A stretch of 64,000 nt of DNA from Hermatobates lingyangjiaoensis (taxonomy: Eukaryota; Arthropoda; Insecta; Hemiptera; Hermatobatidae): assembly GCA_026182355.1 (NCBI GenBank), contig JAPFBL010000104.1, positions 1,605,501 through 1,669,500 of the forward strand, written 5' to 3'. Made by a program: the position numbers and the translations under genes. Below, one piece after another: positions 55,131 to 64,000 of the stretch. Under the pieces are notes generated by a model. The model was not told where the DNA came from. It made no database searches and was given only the letters and a program-made list of their open reading frames with translations. Position 1 is the first letter of the stretch. Every line of letters starts with the position of its first letter.

Positions 55131-56769
55131 CATTGCCTTGAGCGTTTGATTGGAAGTGGAAGAAACTGACCGCATCCCCATTTATCTTTTTTATGTTATA
55201 TATCTGTCCCACGGTCGACAATTCATTACTGTTTTGTATATATATACTCAAGGAAATTATCACTAAAAGTAGTAAAAAAAATCTGGAAGGGCCTATCCTC
55301 AACCTTATTAAAGTTAAACATAATATCAACATATTAATTGCCAACTGATATTTTGTGATCTTTACATTTCAATCAGTGTGTGTAATTTGTTTAAATTTGA
55401 CAAATATTTAAATTTATAATTTGTTTAAATTTATCAGTTATAAGAATCGTGAATACGACATCTGATAAAAATGATTAAACTGAGGACCTGAAACTCATCG
55501 GACTCAGAAGTTCTGCAGTCGTACTGTTGTAATAACGTATGACATACTGCTGCCATGCCATTGTTGTAACTCCATTTAACTTCAGATTTTATGTTCATTA
55601 ATGATCTACATAAATATAGATAGAGAAGTATCCCTCACTTTTATAGTTTTAGGTATAATTTGACTAAATGTACCATATGTACAACGGACTACGAAATATT
55701 TGTCTATTTTGAGACGATTGCTTCAAATACGGATATAATGTAATCAAGGGTTCTACCTCTTCTAGACAGAGAGTTTGCATTCTTTGTATGATGTCAAATA
55801 CAGCTTCCATTCATAGTAATAAAGGAAATAATTTTAAAGTAACAATACAGAATAAGAGAAAAAATTAGAGATAAACATTGTTTAAGGCCAGAAGTTACTA
55901 AGGTAAATTTTGAAAAATAGGTATAACTAGCACACTAAGTAACTGTTTTTTCAAAGATATTAAAAGATTTTTTTGAATTTTCTTATAGAAATAAACAGAT
56001 TGACTGAGTTTGACAATTCTTTGAGCCCACAATACTCACAAGGTAAATTTTTGCATAATATATACGGTAATAATTAGGAATTCTTTTTCCTGATGAAGTG
56101 AAAATAAATATACATTCTATAGACATATATAAGAATAACCAAAATAAGAATGGTATAAAAGTAATGTAAATAGTGTTAATAATATAATATTAATAGATAA
56201 GCATCGATAGTTTAAATAGGAATTAATAAACTTGAAATATTGAAAAGAAAATTAATACAATATTTCCTCTGACCGTTATTATGATGTTCAATACCTTCTG
56301 TATTCTTGCATTGTGATTTAATCAACGTAAACTCATATTTAAAACATATCTTAAACTAAATTTTTCAATTAACATTCTCAATTAAAAACTAAATTTTTCA
56401 ATAAGGCCATCTTTGAATTAATTTCAAACGGTTACAAATAAAATGGACATTATACAGAAAGGCAATTAAAAATTTTCTGGCGTACTAGTCATTTTTAAAA
56501 AATCACTTTTCTTCCCCTTTGTCAAAAATTCAATTTACTCTGAGGGTGTGTTATCTCTTTCCTGCGTGCTGTACCCTGTCATAAAGTTGATGTGATTGTA
56601 TATTGAAAAAAAATATATTAGTAATTAACCACTTTTGTATACTCAAATCAAATCATAAATCTTGACTTTTCATAATAATTTAAAATTCTTATAGATGGAA
56701 GCTTGAAATTTTTGAAAATAATAGCTAAGAACTGTTAATTTAGAATAGCACAAAATTGAATAACCTAAT
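55131..56769. other. AT-rich sequence, no gene; one R2 fragment
   Basis: 55262-55320 resembles repeat R2 (AAAAAAAATCTGGAAGGGCC). Otherwise nothing recognised. Confidence 0.4.
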
Positions 56770-56892
56770 TAGGCTTTTGGACAAAAAGGTGACTTTCCCA
56801 TCATGCAAAATTGCCCCCAAACAGTAAGGCTCATCTATGCTATGTGGCCCATTTTTGTGTAAAATACCAGTTTGATTCATGAAAGATTCTGG
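56770..56892 (-). repeat. Interspersed repeat R1, partial copy 4
   Basis: GGTGACTTTCCCATCATGCA, TATGTGGCCCATTTTTGTGT and GATTCTGGACC match the corresponding half of the copy at 62518-62798. The (CA)n half is absent. Confidence 0.7.
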
Positions 56893-56987
56893 ACCCTAGA
56901 ATGACCTCAAACGAGTTTCATTTCTATTTGTTCTTTTTGTCAATATAGTTTAATTATTTCCTGGAATCGTTTCATTTAATAGGTTAC

Positions 56988-56989
<2 letters not shown>

Positions 56990-57020
<31 letters not shown>

Positions 57021-57385
57021 ATACTTTAACACAAAGAAAAGAACACAGAAAGACACTACAGAACTCACTTCGATATTTCGACATCCGTCGTCATCGGGAA
57101 GAAGTGCGAAGTACTCGCGTTGAGAAGCAAACTGCTACTGGCCTCCAGAGTAACTCGTGGAACCACCGCAATGCTGCCCCCCAGCGGAGGAGAGAAAAAA
57201 TAGAAATCCCTCCAATATTTATTTATAAAACAAGATAAAAAGTATATAATACGAAATAATAATGAAGACAATAAATAATAAAAATGTAAAAAAAAACGGT
57301 ACAGGTTAAGACCAGGAGGAGAGCGAGCCCCAAGGAGGCATATGAATGCCTCTTCGGAGGCTCTAAGGGTGACATGGGAATATAT
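56990..57385 (-). mobile_element. PLE family E, 3' end with endonuclease tail
   Basis: Close copy of 6537-6960: terminal motif CGATGACGACGGATGTCGAAA at 57090-57070, the GC-rich block with TCCGCTGGGGGGCAGCATTG, an AT-rich part without the (TAA)n expansion, then the endonuclease C-terminus (VTLRASEEAFICLLGA, RSPPGLNLYR; 57375-57298). Cut off at a short TATATA (57381). (TA)n at 56990-57021 on the other side. Confidence 0.8.
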
Positions 57386-57428
57386 ATAAATATTGATAAA
57401 AGTATCGACCGTGGAATAGAAACAAAAC

Positions 57429-57749
57429 TATAGTTTATCGGGACTCGGTCAGTTCTTCAGGTTCAAATTAAACTCTCATTGCCAACGTTTTGGTCTTTTT
57501 TTAAAACCTTTTTCATAGGCAGAAGTATAAATTTTGAAACAGATAAACTAAGTATTACATTACAAATTATTTTACAAAGAAAAATGTATCTCGATTTTTC
57601 TTTGTAAATTATTTGTAATGTAATATTTAGTTTTTCTGTTTCAAAATTTATACTTCTGCCTATGAAAAAGGTTTTAAAAAAAGACCAAAACGTTGGCAAT
57701 GAGAGTTTAATTTGAACCTGAAGAACTGACCGAGTCCCGATAAACTATA
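57429..57749. mobile_element. PLE-type palindrome, family I (156-bp arms)
   Basis: Arms 57429-57584 and 57594-57749, near-perfect inverted copies, 9-bp centre. Outer ends CTATAGTTTATCGGGACTCG. The right arm reads CCTATGAAAAAGGTTTTAAA and AAAAGACCAAAACGTTGGC (57659-57694), which looks like a degraded CTGATGA-hairpin-GAAACGTTGGC motif. The minus-strand frame 57463-57699 is a by-product. (TA)n follows at 57748-57763. Confidence 0.7.
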
Positions 57750-57763
57750 TATATATATATATT

Positions 57764-57915
57764 GTTTTCTATGAGTTGTCCGGGGAATGAAATATGATTC
57801 ATTGAAATGGCTTCGCTAGGCAGCGGGTAACTGGGACCACACGCATGGACCTACTAACTCTACTCTCCTATTGGTCACAATTTCAACGAATCATATATAT
57901 ATATATATATATATA
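57764..57915. repeat. Small inverted repeat between two (TA)n tracts
   Basis: ATATGATTCATTGAAAT (57791-57807) and ATTTCAACGAATCATAT (57880-57896) are imperfect inverted copies, enclosing a GC-richer centre (GGCTTCGCTAGGCAGCGGGT). Ends in (TA)n at 57893-57915. Possibly another folded PLE end, unassigned. Confidence 0.45.
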
Positions 57916-58465
57916 GGTACAAATTAGAATTTTCAAAAAACACACAGAAATGAAATTTCGATGTCCCCATCGTCAGGAATAGATGTGAATCGCTCCAAAG
58001 GCTGATAACGACTGACTTGGCGTTCAAACTGAAGCACTCAAACAGTGTAGCCAACTTTCAGAGGAAATGGATCAAGGAAGATAAAGAAATAAAAGCCAAT
58101 TAAACATTAAATGAATGAAACATTTAACTAAAAGAAAATTAAAAGCTAATAGCAACTTATAGAAAAAATAAGTAAATAAACAAAATAAATTAAATTAAAA
58201 AATAAATAAAGGAACAATCAACGATTGAGGTTAAGCCCAGGAACAGATCTACCGCCCAGAAGACTAATAAATGCTTCTTCTGAGGCTCTCTGAGTGACTT
58301 TCGAATTAGTCTCATCAATCTGTCTCAGGACTTGTACACTGAAACAGTCATTGAAACTGAGTCCGTGGAACCGGCATGAGTAGCAACGGGAAGGTCACTG
58401 TGTTTGCCAAAGGACGACCTGTGATTATTCATACGCAGGCTTAGCTTGGTGGAAGCTAAATTCAC

Positions 58466-58505
<40 letters not shown>
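57916..58505 (-). mobile_element. PLE family A, 3' end with endonuclease remnant
   Basis: Minus-strand order: endonuclease piece (58465-58218), AT-rich 3' region, GGAGCGATTCACATCTATTC, terminal motif CTGACGATGGGGACATCGAAA (57976-57956) and end at (TA)n 57893-57915. Cut at the other side by (TA)n 58470-58502. This copy links the family A terminal motif to a PLE endonuclease. Confidence 0.8.
58218..58465 (-). pseudogene. PLE GIY-YIG endonuclease, C-terminal two thirds (family A)
   Basis: Minus-strand translation in two frames. First STKLSLRMNNHRSSFGKHSD and LPVATHAGS (58455-58375; the L..R...H helix with the conserved Arg). Then, after a one-base shift near 58372, FNDCFSVQVLRQIDETNSKV, TQRASEEAFISLLGG and RSVPGLNLNR-stop (stop 58220-58218). 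The Arg and the Glu (in SEEAF) typical of the GIY-YIG active site are present, but the GIY/YIG strands are cut off by the (TA)n tract. Inactive. Confidence 0.8.
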
Positions 58506-58507
<2 letters not shown>

Positions 58508-58619
58508 TTCAGAGCAAGGGTTCGCGAGGATTTTGGTCAATAAAAAAGTCAGCTAGTTAATATCTGCCGACGTTGTAGTTGCAGTGGTCGAGAAGCTACA
58601 TCAGTATATATATATATAT

Positions 58620-59640
58620 ATATATATATATGTTATGTTATTAAGGGCTAGGTCAAATAAAAAAAAATAAACTCCTTCCTAGACCAACGTTTCGATGTAT
58701 TTGTACATCATCATCAGGGCTATAATTAAAGTAAGAACTATAATACATTTACTAAAACAATCTAAAACTCACATAGAGAACTAACACAAATTTTTGAGAC
58801 CAACAGATACATTCAAAAGGTTATTTTATAATAGAGTTGTTAAATACACATCTATTTCAAAGTATCAGACAAAAGGAAATTAGTTTTACCTTGGAAAGTG
58901 TGCTAATGGTTATTTAAGTTACATGAGAATTAATTGGTTATAAGTACGAAAAACACTACTTTGTTATATTTATCTATCATTTTAACAATCAAGGAGGGTG
59001 AACATATGAAGATTACATAAAGTAAGGTTAGTTTATGACTTAAGGTTATCATCCAAGTTACAATGATATATTATTGTTATTATGACTGGTGATGGGAAAG
59101 AATGTTTGTATAAATATGGCTAAACTTTTCAATATCAGATGTAGAATTACAAGTGTTAGGAGTTTTCTGTATGTGTATCATTTCTTTTATTATTCTTTTT
59201 CCAGATCCTGCTTCCATGTCAATGAATTTTTAAGGTCAAAAGTGTGATTTAAAGAGAGGGCATGTTTTGCTAAGGCACATGTAATTTTCTTTTTCTTATT
59301 GTCCATTTTGTGTTGTGCCAATCTACTTCCTAAGTACTGACTGGTTTGTCCTATATATATCATGTTGCAATTTGTGCAGTTAATTTGGTATACTATATTT
59401 CTTTTGTTATGGTTAGGTATGATGGATTTTAGTTTTGAAAAAACTGTATTGTTGAGTGTTTTTGTACGCTATTTTGCAATTTGTATTAGCTTTTATTGTT
59501 CTGCTTAATTGTTCTGATAGACCTTTAACATATGTGAGGCTAGCATATTTGCAATTCAGTACAAATTTGTTTAAGAACTTATTACATGTTAGAATAAGAA
59601 TAACTTTAGTAGGGTTACTATCTAAAGGAGTTTACGTTTT
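58620..59640 (-). mobile_element. PLE family C, 3' half with full GIY-YIG domain and terminal motif
   Basis: On the minus strand: coding part (59640-59080), a 3' region of about 360 bp, the terminal motif CTGATGATGATGTACAAATA then CATCGAAACGTTGG (58717-58685) and the end near (TA)n 58603-58632. The motif has a perfect 6-bp hairpin (GATGTA-CAAA-TACATC). This is the clearest link between the motif and a Penelope-like endonuclease in the window. Confidence 0.88.
59080..59640 (-). pseudogene. PLE polyprotein C-terminus with GIY-YIG endonuclease (family C)
   Basis: Minus strand. Upstream linker TYVKGLSEQLSRTIKANTNC (about 59545-59480), a frame change near 59455, then KSIIPNHNKRNIVYQINCTN, CNMIYIGQTSQYLGSRLAQH (GIY-like VYQI, CXXC, YIG, conserved Arg) and CALAKHALSLNHTFDLKN. 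A second frame change near 59208 leads to IIKEMIHIQKTPNTCNSTSD, with the catalytic Glu in KEMIHI, and the stop at 59082-59080. All landmarks of the PLE endonuclease are there: CX2-5C zinc-like pair, YIG, R, H and E. Only two indels break it, so the copy is fairly young. The RT core is not in this copy. Confidence 0.88.
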
Positions 59641-61285
59641 TCTATTATTTATGAACAGTGATAATGTTTTAAGTTATATAAAAATACACGACTTTTAAGC
59701 ATTAAGATTGTATGTTTCAATTCTATAAAATACTTAATTGGCAACAAGGATGGGATTCATTTAGTACATTGATAATATCAAGTGCTTGAAATTGGACTTT
59801 ATGTTGAACGTAACATCAATCACAATGACAAACTAATATCAGCGAATCATTTTCCTGCTTCATAGAACTACAAACCCAGATGTTGTCTCAATTACGGTCT
59901 TCAGCCATAGAAGCGAAGAAGTTAGACCAGTTATTTCCGTTTGAGTCATTTGATAAAAACTTCGATTCCTCCTCTAATTATAAAGTAAGGTCAGATCTTT
60001 TTTTATACTGAAAGGCATAACTTAATATGCCAGACAAGGATGGATTCAAAGCATTGAGTACTCGTATTAATTCATCAGCCCTAAGTATAATGAACTGATA
60101 GCTGCCTCATGGTTCCTGAATCACCTGTTAATATACTGTAGTCAAATTACTGTCACTAATTGAAAACCACTAAACTCCTTCACCAAACTCGTAAGTAGAA
60201 TAACACAAGTTTTGAGTAGAAATCAAACAAAAGTTGAAAATGATGCTGAAATTCTGGCGGTTTTATGAAAAGTAATGCTTACTTGTGGGTTTAATTGCCA
60301 GTGTGGTAAACATGGAGCTCCATTATTCTTAAGAGTCCAATTCGTTTGCAGCCTTTATGACACGACCCCCAGTATCCAGTCAAATGGAGTTGCCATTTAT
60401 AGGTCAAATACAAAAATTTTAATCTCTTATAAACTGTTATTGTTATATGTAAGATGAATAAAATTTGTAAATGTAAAAAGGTTGACAATAATCAAAAATA
60501 TATGATGTTATCGAGCATTTGATGCATAGTCTAAGCAAAGTTTGGTCTCAACCTATTTGTACCCTTTTCATTTCAGATATATGATTCAAACTTTTTTAAG
60601 GATCTTATTGTTTTGGGATAATATTGAAATGCGGGAATGCTAGTTCTCTTCGTTCTTTATGACAAAATACTACTAATTTCAAAGCATTCCTTAGGTTATT
60701 CGATGTACTTAAAACTTATCGTATTAAACTAGTTAAGTATTATCTAGCTACGAATATTCCATGAACTTATAGAATCGTGAAATAATATTACACTAAAAAT
60801 GACAACCATTAAATTCTGTTAGCAGCAACATGAGATCTTTTTTTTTAATAAACATCTTCATAAAAACTGCATTCTTCTTTTAACAAATTCTGACTACCGA
60901 ATAAACAAATAATTGAAGCTTAAATATCACTGTGTGATGCTTCTTGAGTATAGAAGGTGCTTTTAATAAGATGTCGTCTATTCAATTAAATCACCAACGA
61001 TCTTTATTGATCTTTACTGTCATTGAGATTTCATTTTTTTTTTTGCACAAATTGTTACTTTCCTGTTCAATTTTTTGGTAAAATTTCCTGGTTTTCTGAA
61101 GAACTGTTCAGCGTCAAAAAAATATTTTCCAAAAACAGAAAATGTACTTTAACGCCCTTTTAGATAACGTTAAATATATCAATATCTATGAATATCTATA
61201 TCAATGAAGTGACTGTAGAATGATAACTTTACCGATGCCTTCACCCCAATATGGTAATTTGTTATGGGAAACCTTCTGGATACCC
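59641..61285. other. AT-rich sequence, no gene; repeat R3 copy
   Basis: 61020-61180 is related to 17340-17530 (CAGCGTCAAAAAAATATTTT, TTAACGCCCTTT). Otherwise no exon or element recognised. Small frames at 60275-60488 are unsupported. Confidence 0.4.
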
Positions 61286-61287
61286 CA

Positions 61288-61390
61288 ACTCCGCGGTTCT
61301 CAACGGTTTTTTCTTGTGAACCCCCTGAGAGATATTTTACCAACTGTAGGTACCAATCCCCCCCACTAACTTAAAGCAAATATTTGTTTT
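61288..61390 (+). repeat. hAT-type terminal sequence fragment
   Basis: GCGGTTCTCAACGGTTTTTT, CTTGTGAACCCCCTGAGAG resembles the common hAT terminal consensus (CAGTGGTTCTCAACC..TGACCCCC). The other end and a target duplication were not found. Confidence 0.45.
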
Positions 61391-61675
61391 TAGGTATCCG
61401 AAAAGTGCAAATAGAAATAATTTCATTACAAACATAACGTTATATTGAAACGCAAAATCTTTTTAAAAGAATAAAATTTTTTTTTTCTTAATATTTTAAT
61501 GTATGTTCTGAAATAAATTCTAAAAGAAATGTGTTTTGACATAACATGAAAGAAATTGAGTAGCAACATTTTAAAACATTGGAACATTATAACAAACTGA
61601 TGAGAATATTGAGCCTTATGTTTTAATTATTATGTTTGGATATTTTAACGGTCAGCTCGCTACACTTTGATATAT

Positions 61676-61945
61676 TACTTTACTATAAGTAAAGTATAGT
61701 GATCGTGAAATAATTCAATTTCAAGATTTTGACGGAATTACATGTTTTGAGGGCATTTTATGAAGTATGATCAATCATGTCTGTGGATGGGTGGGTGAGT
61801 ATGCATCCAAAGTTTGTGGCCATGCTGCGGACAGAATATTTGATGGATCAAATTGATATTTTACAGAATAATGGGTCTCATAGTGTAGATGAGCCCTATT
61901 GTTTGGGAGTAATTATTCATGATGGGAAAGTCACTTTTTTTTGCC
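61676..61945 (+). repeat. Interspersed repeat R1, copy 5
   Basis: Starts with the palindrome ACTTTACTATAAGTAAAGT (61679-61697), then GATCGTGAAATAATTCAAT and TTACATGTTTTGAGGGCATT, and ends GATGGGAAAGTCACTTTTTT. The (CA)n core is missing. A 74-codon frame over it (61777-62001) is not a gene. Confidence 0.75.
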
Positions 61946-62517
61946 AAAACACTGCTATTAGACTTCATTTTTCTCCTAAACTACTAATTATAGAGTTTTA
62001 AAACTATGGAATTATCTCTGGGACTACGAATGCAATAAACGAAAAATATATCAAATTTTTAAAACAACGGGACATTTTTTGTCAATAAACTGTGTAATTT
62101 CAACGCTTGTGACAGAAATACAAGCAATACCGTTTAACAGATCAAAATAACACTATACCAGAACTAAAACTTTATGTAAAGGTTGAGTTGAGATGATTTT
62201 TTTTTCAAAATTACATGTTACTAATGGGTGTTAAAGTTATTATCTGTTTTCATAAAATGTTTCTTTGACGATAAACAGATTAATTAAAAAACTATGACAT
62301 TTTCATATCTCATTTCATATGATAATTTCAATCACATCAAATATAATCACATCACAAGTGAACTATAATTCAAAATTGAAAACATTGTTTGAAAAATAAG
62401 AAATGAAATTATCCTACATCATAAATTAAAAAATAACATAATATCAAATTTCTTGAGTATGTAACACATAACGTCTCATTTAAGCATAACGTATCATCTA
62501 AATGTTACGTTATGCAA

Positions 62518-62798
62518 AAAAAAAAGACTTTCCCATCATGCATAATTCTTTCCAAACAATAGGGATCTTTTTCCCTATGGGACCTATTTTTGTGTAAAAT
62601 ATCAACTTGATCCATCAAAGATTCTGGACCGTAGCGTGGTAATAAGCAATGCTAACACACGCACCCACCCACACACACACAGACATCATAGAAAAAACTT
62701 CATAAAACGACTTCTGAGACCTCAAAACATGTAATTTCGTCAAAATCTCGAGATCGAATTTTTTCACGATCACTATACTTTACTTATAGTAAAGTAAA
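62518..62798 (-). repeat. Interspersed repeat R1, copy 6
   Basis: GACTTTCCCATCATGCATAA, TGGGACCTATTTTTGTGTAA, a short (CA)n (62652-62683), AAAACATGTAATTTCGTCAA, then CGATCACTATACTTTACTTA ending in the palindrome at 62776-62794. Best preserved copy. Faces repeat R2 (62820-63400) with only about 22 bp between the two palindromes. Confidence 0.8.
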
Positions 62799-62819
62799 AA
62801 TATCTGAAAACATCATTTT

Positions 62820-63400
62820 TTTACTTTACTATAAGTAAAGTATAGTGAGCGTGAAAAAAATTGTTTTAATTCAAAATTGAAATCTTTCGTTTAGAGATTA
62901 ATAAATGTAATTATCGTGCTTCTTTAATTATAAATCACCTTATACAACATTTTCTTCGCTGTTTATGATATTTTTCAGAGAAAAAAAAGGTATTTTCCTG
63001 TTTTAAATTTGAAAATTTTACTTTAATATTCAATGTAGAAGGATGTCAAGTAAACGATGTAAGAAATCCACCGGCTATTCGAACAAAAGCCATGTTCTCT
63101 TGTAGGATAATATTTCGTATCAAGCAATGTTCACTTTGGTTTTTCAAAATGTTATTACTGCTGTAGTTATACTAATGCAATTATTTGCATCTGCTGTGTG
63201 ATGTACAAAATTAAGCTTATATATTGATATGTCCTTCAATCACTATCTTTACTACCTCAGGAATGAAAGACTAATAATCATATCCCATTTAGATGTTTAC
63301 GTTATGCTTAAATGAGACGTTATGTGTTATAAACTCAAGAAATTTGATATTAAGTTACTTATAGTAAAGTTGAGTGTAGGGCACTCCAGATTTTTTTGCT
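62820..63400 (-). repeat. Interspersed repeat R2, copy 2
   Basis: Reverse-orientation copy of 16441-16995, with high similarity over the whole length. One end carries ACTTTACTATAAGTAAAGT and GTGAGCGTGAAAAAA (62822-62855), the other ACTTATAGTAAAGTTGAGTG and CTCCAGATTTTTTTGC (63356-63402). Confidence 0.8.
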
Positions 63401-64000
63401 TTGGCTTTGCCAAAATGTTATTTCTGTAGTAATATCAAGAATATTATACGTATCATTTGTCAAATATCAATGCATAATCAAATATGAGTATATATATTGA
63501 TAACTGGGTGAATCAGTATCTGTACAGTCTCTATCTGTATGAAATATTATTACTCGTTGCCTTATAGACATTTATATTATGTTAAAATGGGAAATTATAG
63601 ACTAATGAAGTTTGAGAGTATATTTACATTGCAAAATTTCCTACATGTAAGCTGCGTCATGAGGGTGGTTCTTTAATAGCATAGTAATTGAATAAACCAT
63701 CCTCTTTGTGACATGATATATTGATGTACTGATTTCTAGAACTTTATGAAAACAAATTCACTTTGCTGTTGAATAGTTGGTACAGAGGACATGGTAATTT
63801 ATTTAAAATTTTCTCAATTTTGGATATATTTTCAATGTTCAAAGAAAATTATCACTAATAAAACTCGAACGCATTCTCACTGAACATCGTTTTAAACTGA
63901 TTATTACAAGAATATTTTGAAAATGAGTTCATGAAATTATCCTTTGAAATGATTTGAGAATATTTTGAAAATGATTTTATGAAATTATCCTTTGAAAATA
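63401..64000. other. AT-rich sequence, no gene recognised
   Basis: A 19-nt unit, TGAAATTATCCTTTGAAA, is repeated near the end (63930-63950 and 63979-63997), with TTTTGAAAATGA before both. Confidence 0.4.

Noticed and set aside
1..64000. tRNA, rRNA, CRISPR arrays, operons
   Set aside because: No cloverleaf with conserved arms, no rRNA signature and no regularly spaced repeats were seen. The repeat spacing comes from PLE palindromes and microsatellites.

Overview
Strongly AT-rich metazoan nuclear DNA with spliced coding sequence, long introns, CA/TA microsatellites and a dense mixture of transposable elements. A short (TTAGG)n tract at 21.45 kb is the arthropod telomere motif, and the protein affinities are animal. 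An arthropod or another invertebrate is the best guess, but the species is not determined.

The only host gene I can support is a sodium/proton antiporter of the NHA/SLC9B family on the minus strand. Three consecutive exons are visible at 49075-48932, 33997-33896 and 5881-5543. They join in phase 0 without a break and cover the last membrane part and the C-terminal tail. The introns between them are about 14.9 kb and 28 kb. Almost everything else between 5.5 and 49 kb sits in these introns. Upstream exons must lie beyond 49.1 kb, and I found none before the window ends.

The introns and flanks are filled with Penelope-like elements (PLEs). Evidence is (i) GIY-YIG endonuclease fragments at 59.1-59.6, 58.2-58.5, 57.3, 34.5-34.9 and 6.9-7.07 kb, (ii) a decayed reverse transcriptase piece at 53.3-53.9 kb, (iii) a shared N-terminal coding motif at 6.4-6.55 and 54.5 kb, and (iv) a recurring terminal motif of the form CUGAnGA, one extra base, hairpin, GAAA, which resembles a hammerhead ribozyme. 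At least seven sequence families of this terminal unit can be told apart. Many form head-to-head palindromes, the largest about 1.13 kb (34169-35299). Nearly all abut (TA)n tracts.

Between two such palindromes, inside a (TA)n tract, lies a young and apparently intact Ty3/gypsy-type LTR retrotransposon on the minus strand (35322-40250). It has 313-bp LTRs differing at one base by eye, intact gag, and a pol (protease, RT, RNase H, integrase) in the -1 frame after a canonical A AAA AAC slippery site. It lacks a TGG-type primer site. Instead, the 14 bases directly after the 5' LTR are exactly complementary to a segment inside the LTR, which suggests self-primed reverse transcription. This is the most interesting system in the window.

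Other elements: a complete but dead hAT transposon with 8-bp target duplication (13694-16221); a 686-bp hAT with transposase remnants (32618-33303); a decayed Helitron helicase with a recognisable 3' end (47.4-48.2 kb); two related interspersed repeats with a palindromic end motif (16.4-17.0, 45.6-45.9, 49.3-49.6, 61.7-63.4 kb and others); and a deletion-rich duplication at 7.9-9.2 kb that looks like an assembly error. The rest is AT-rich sequence without supported genes.
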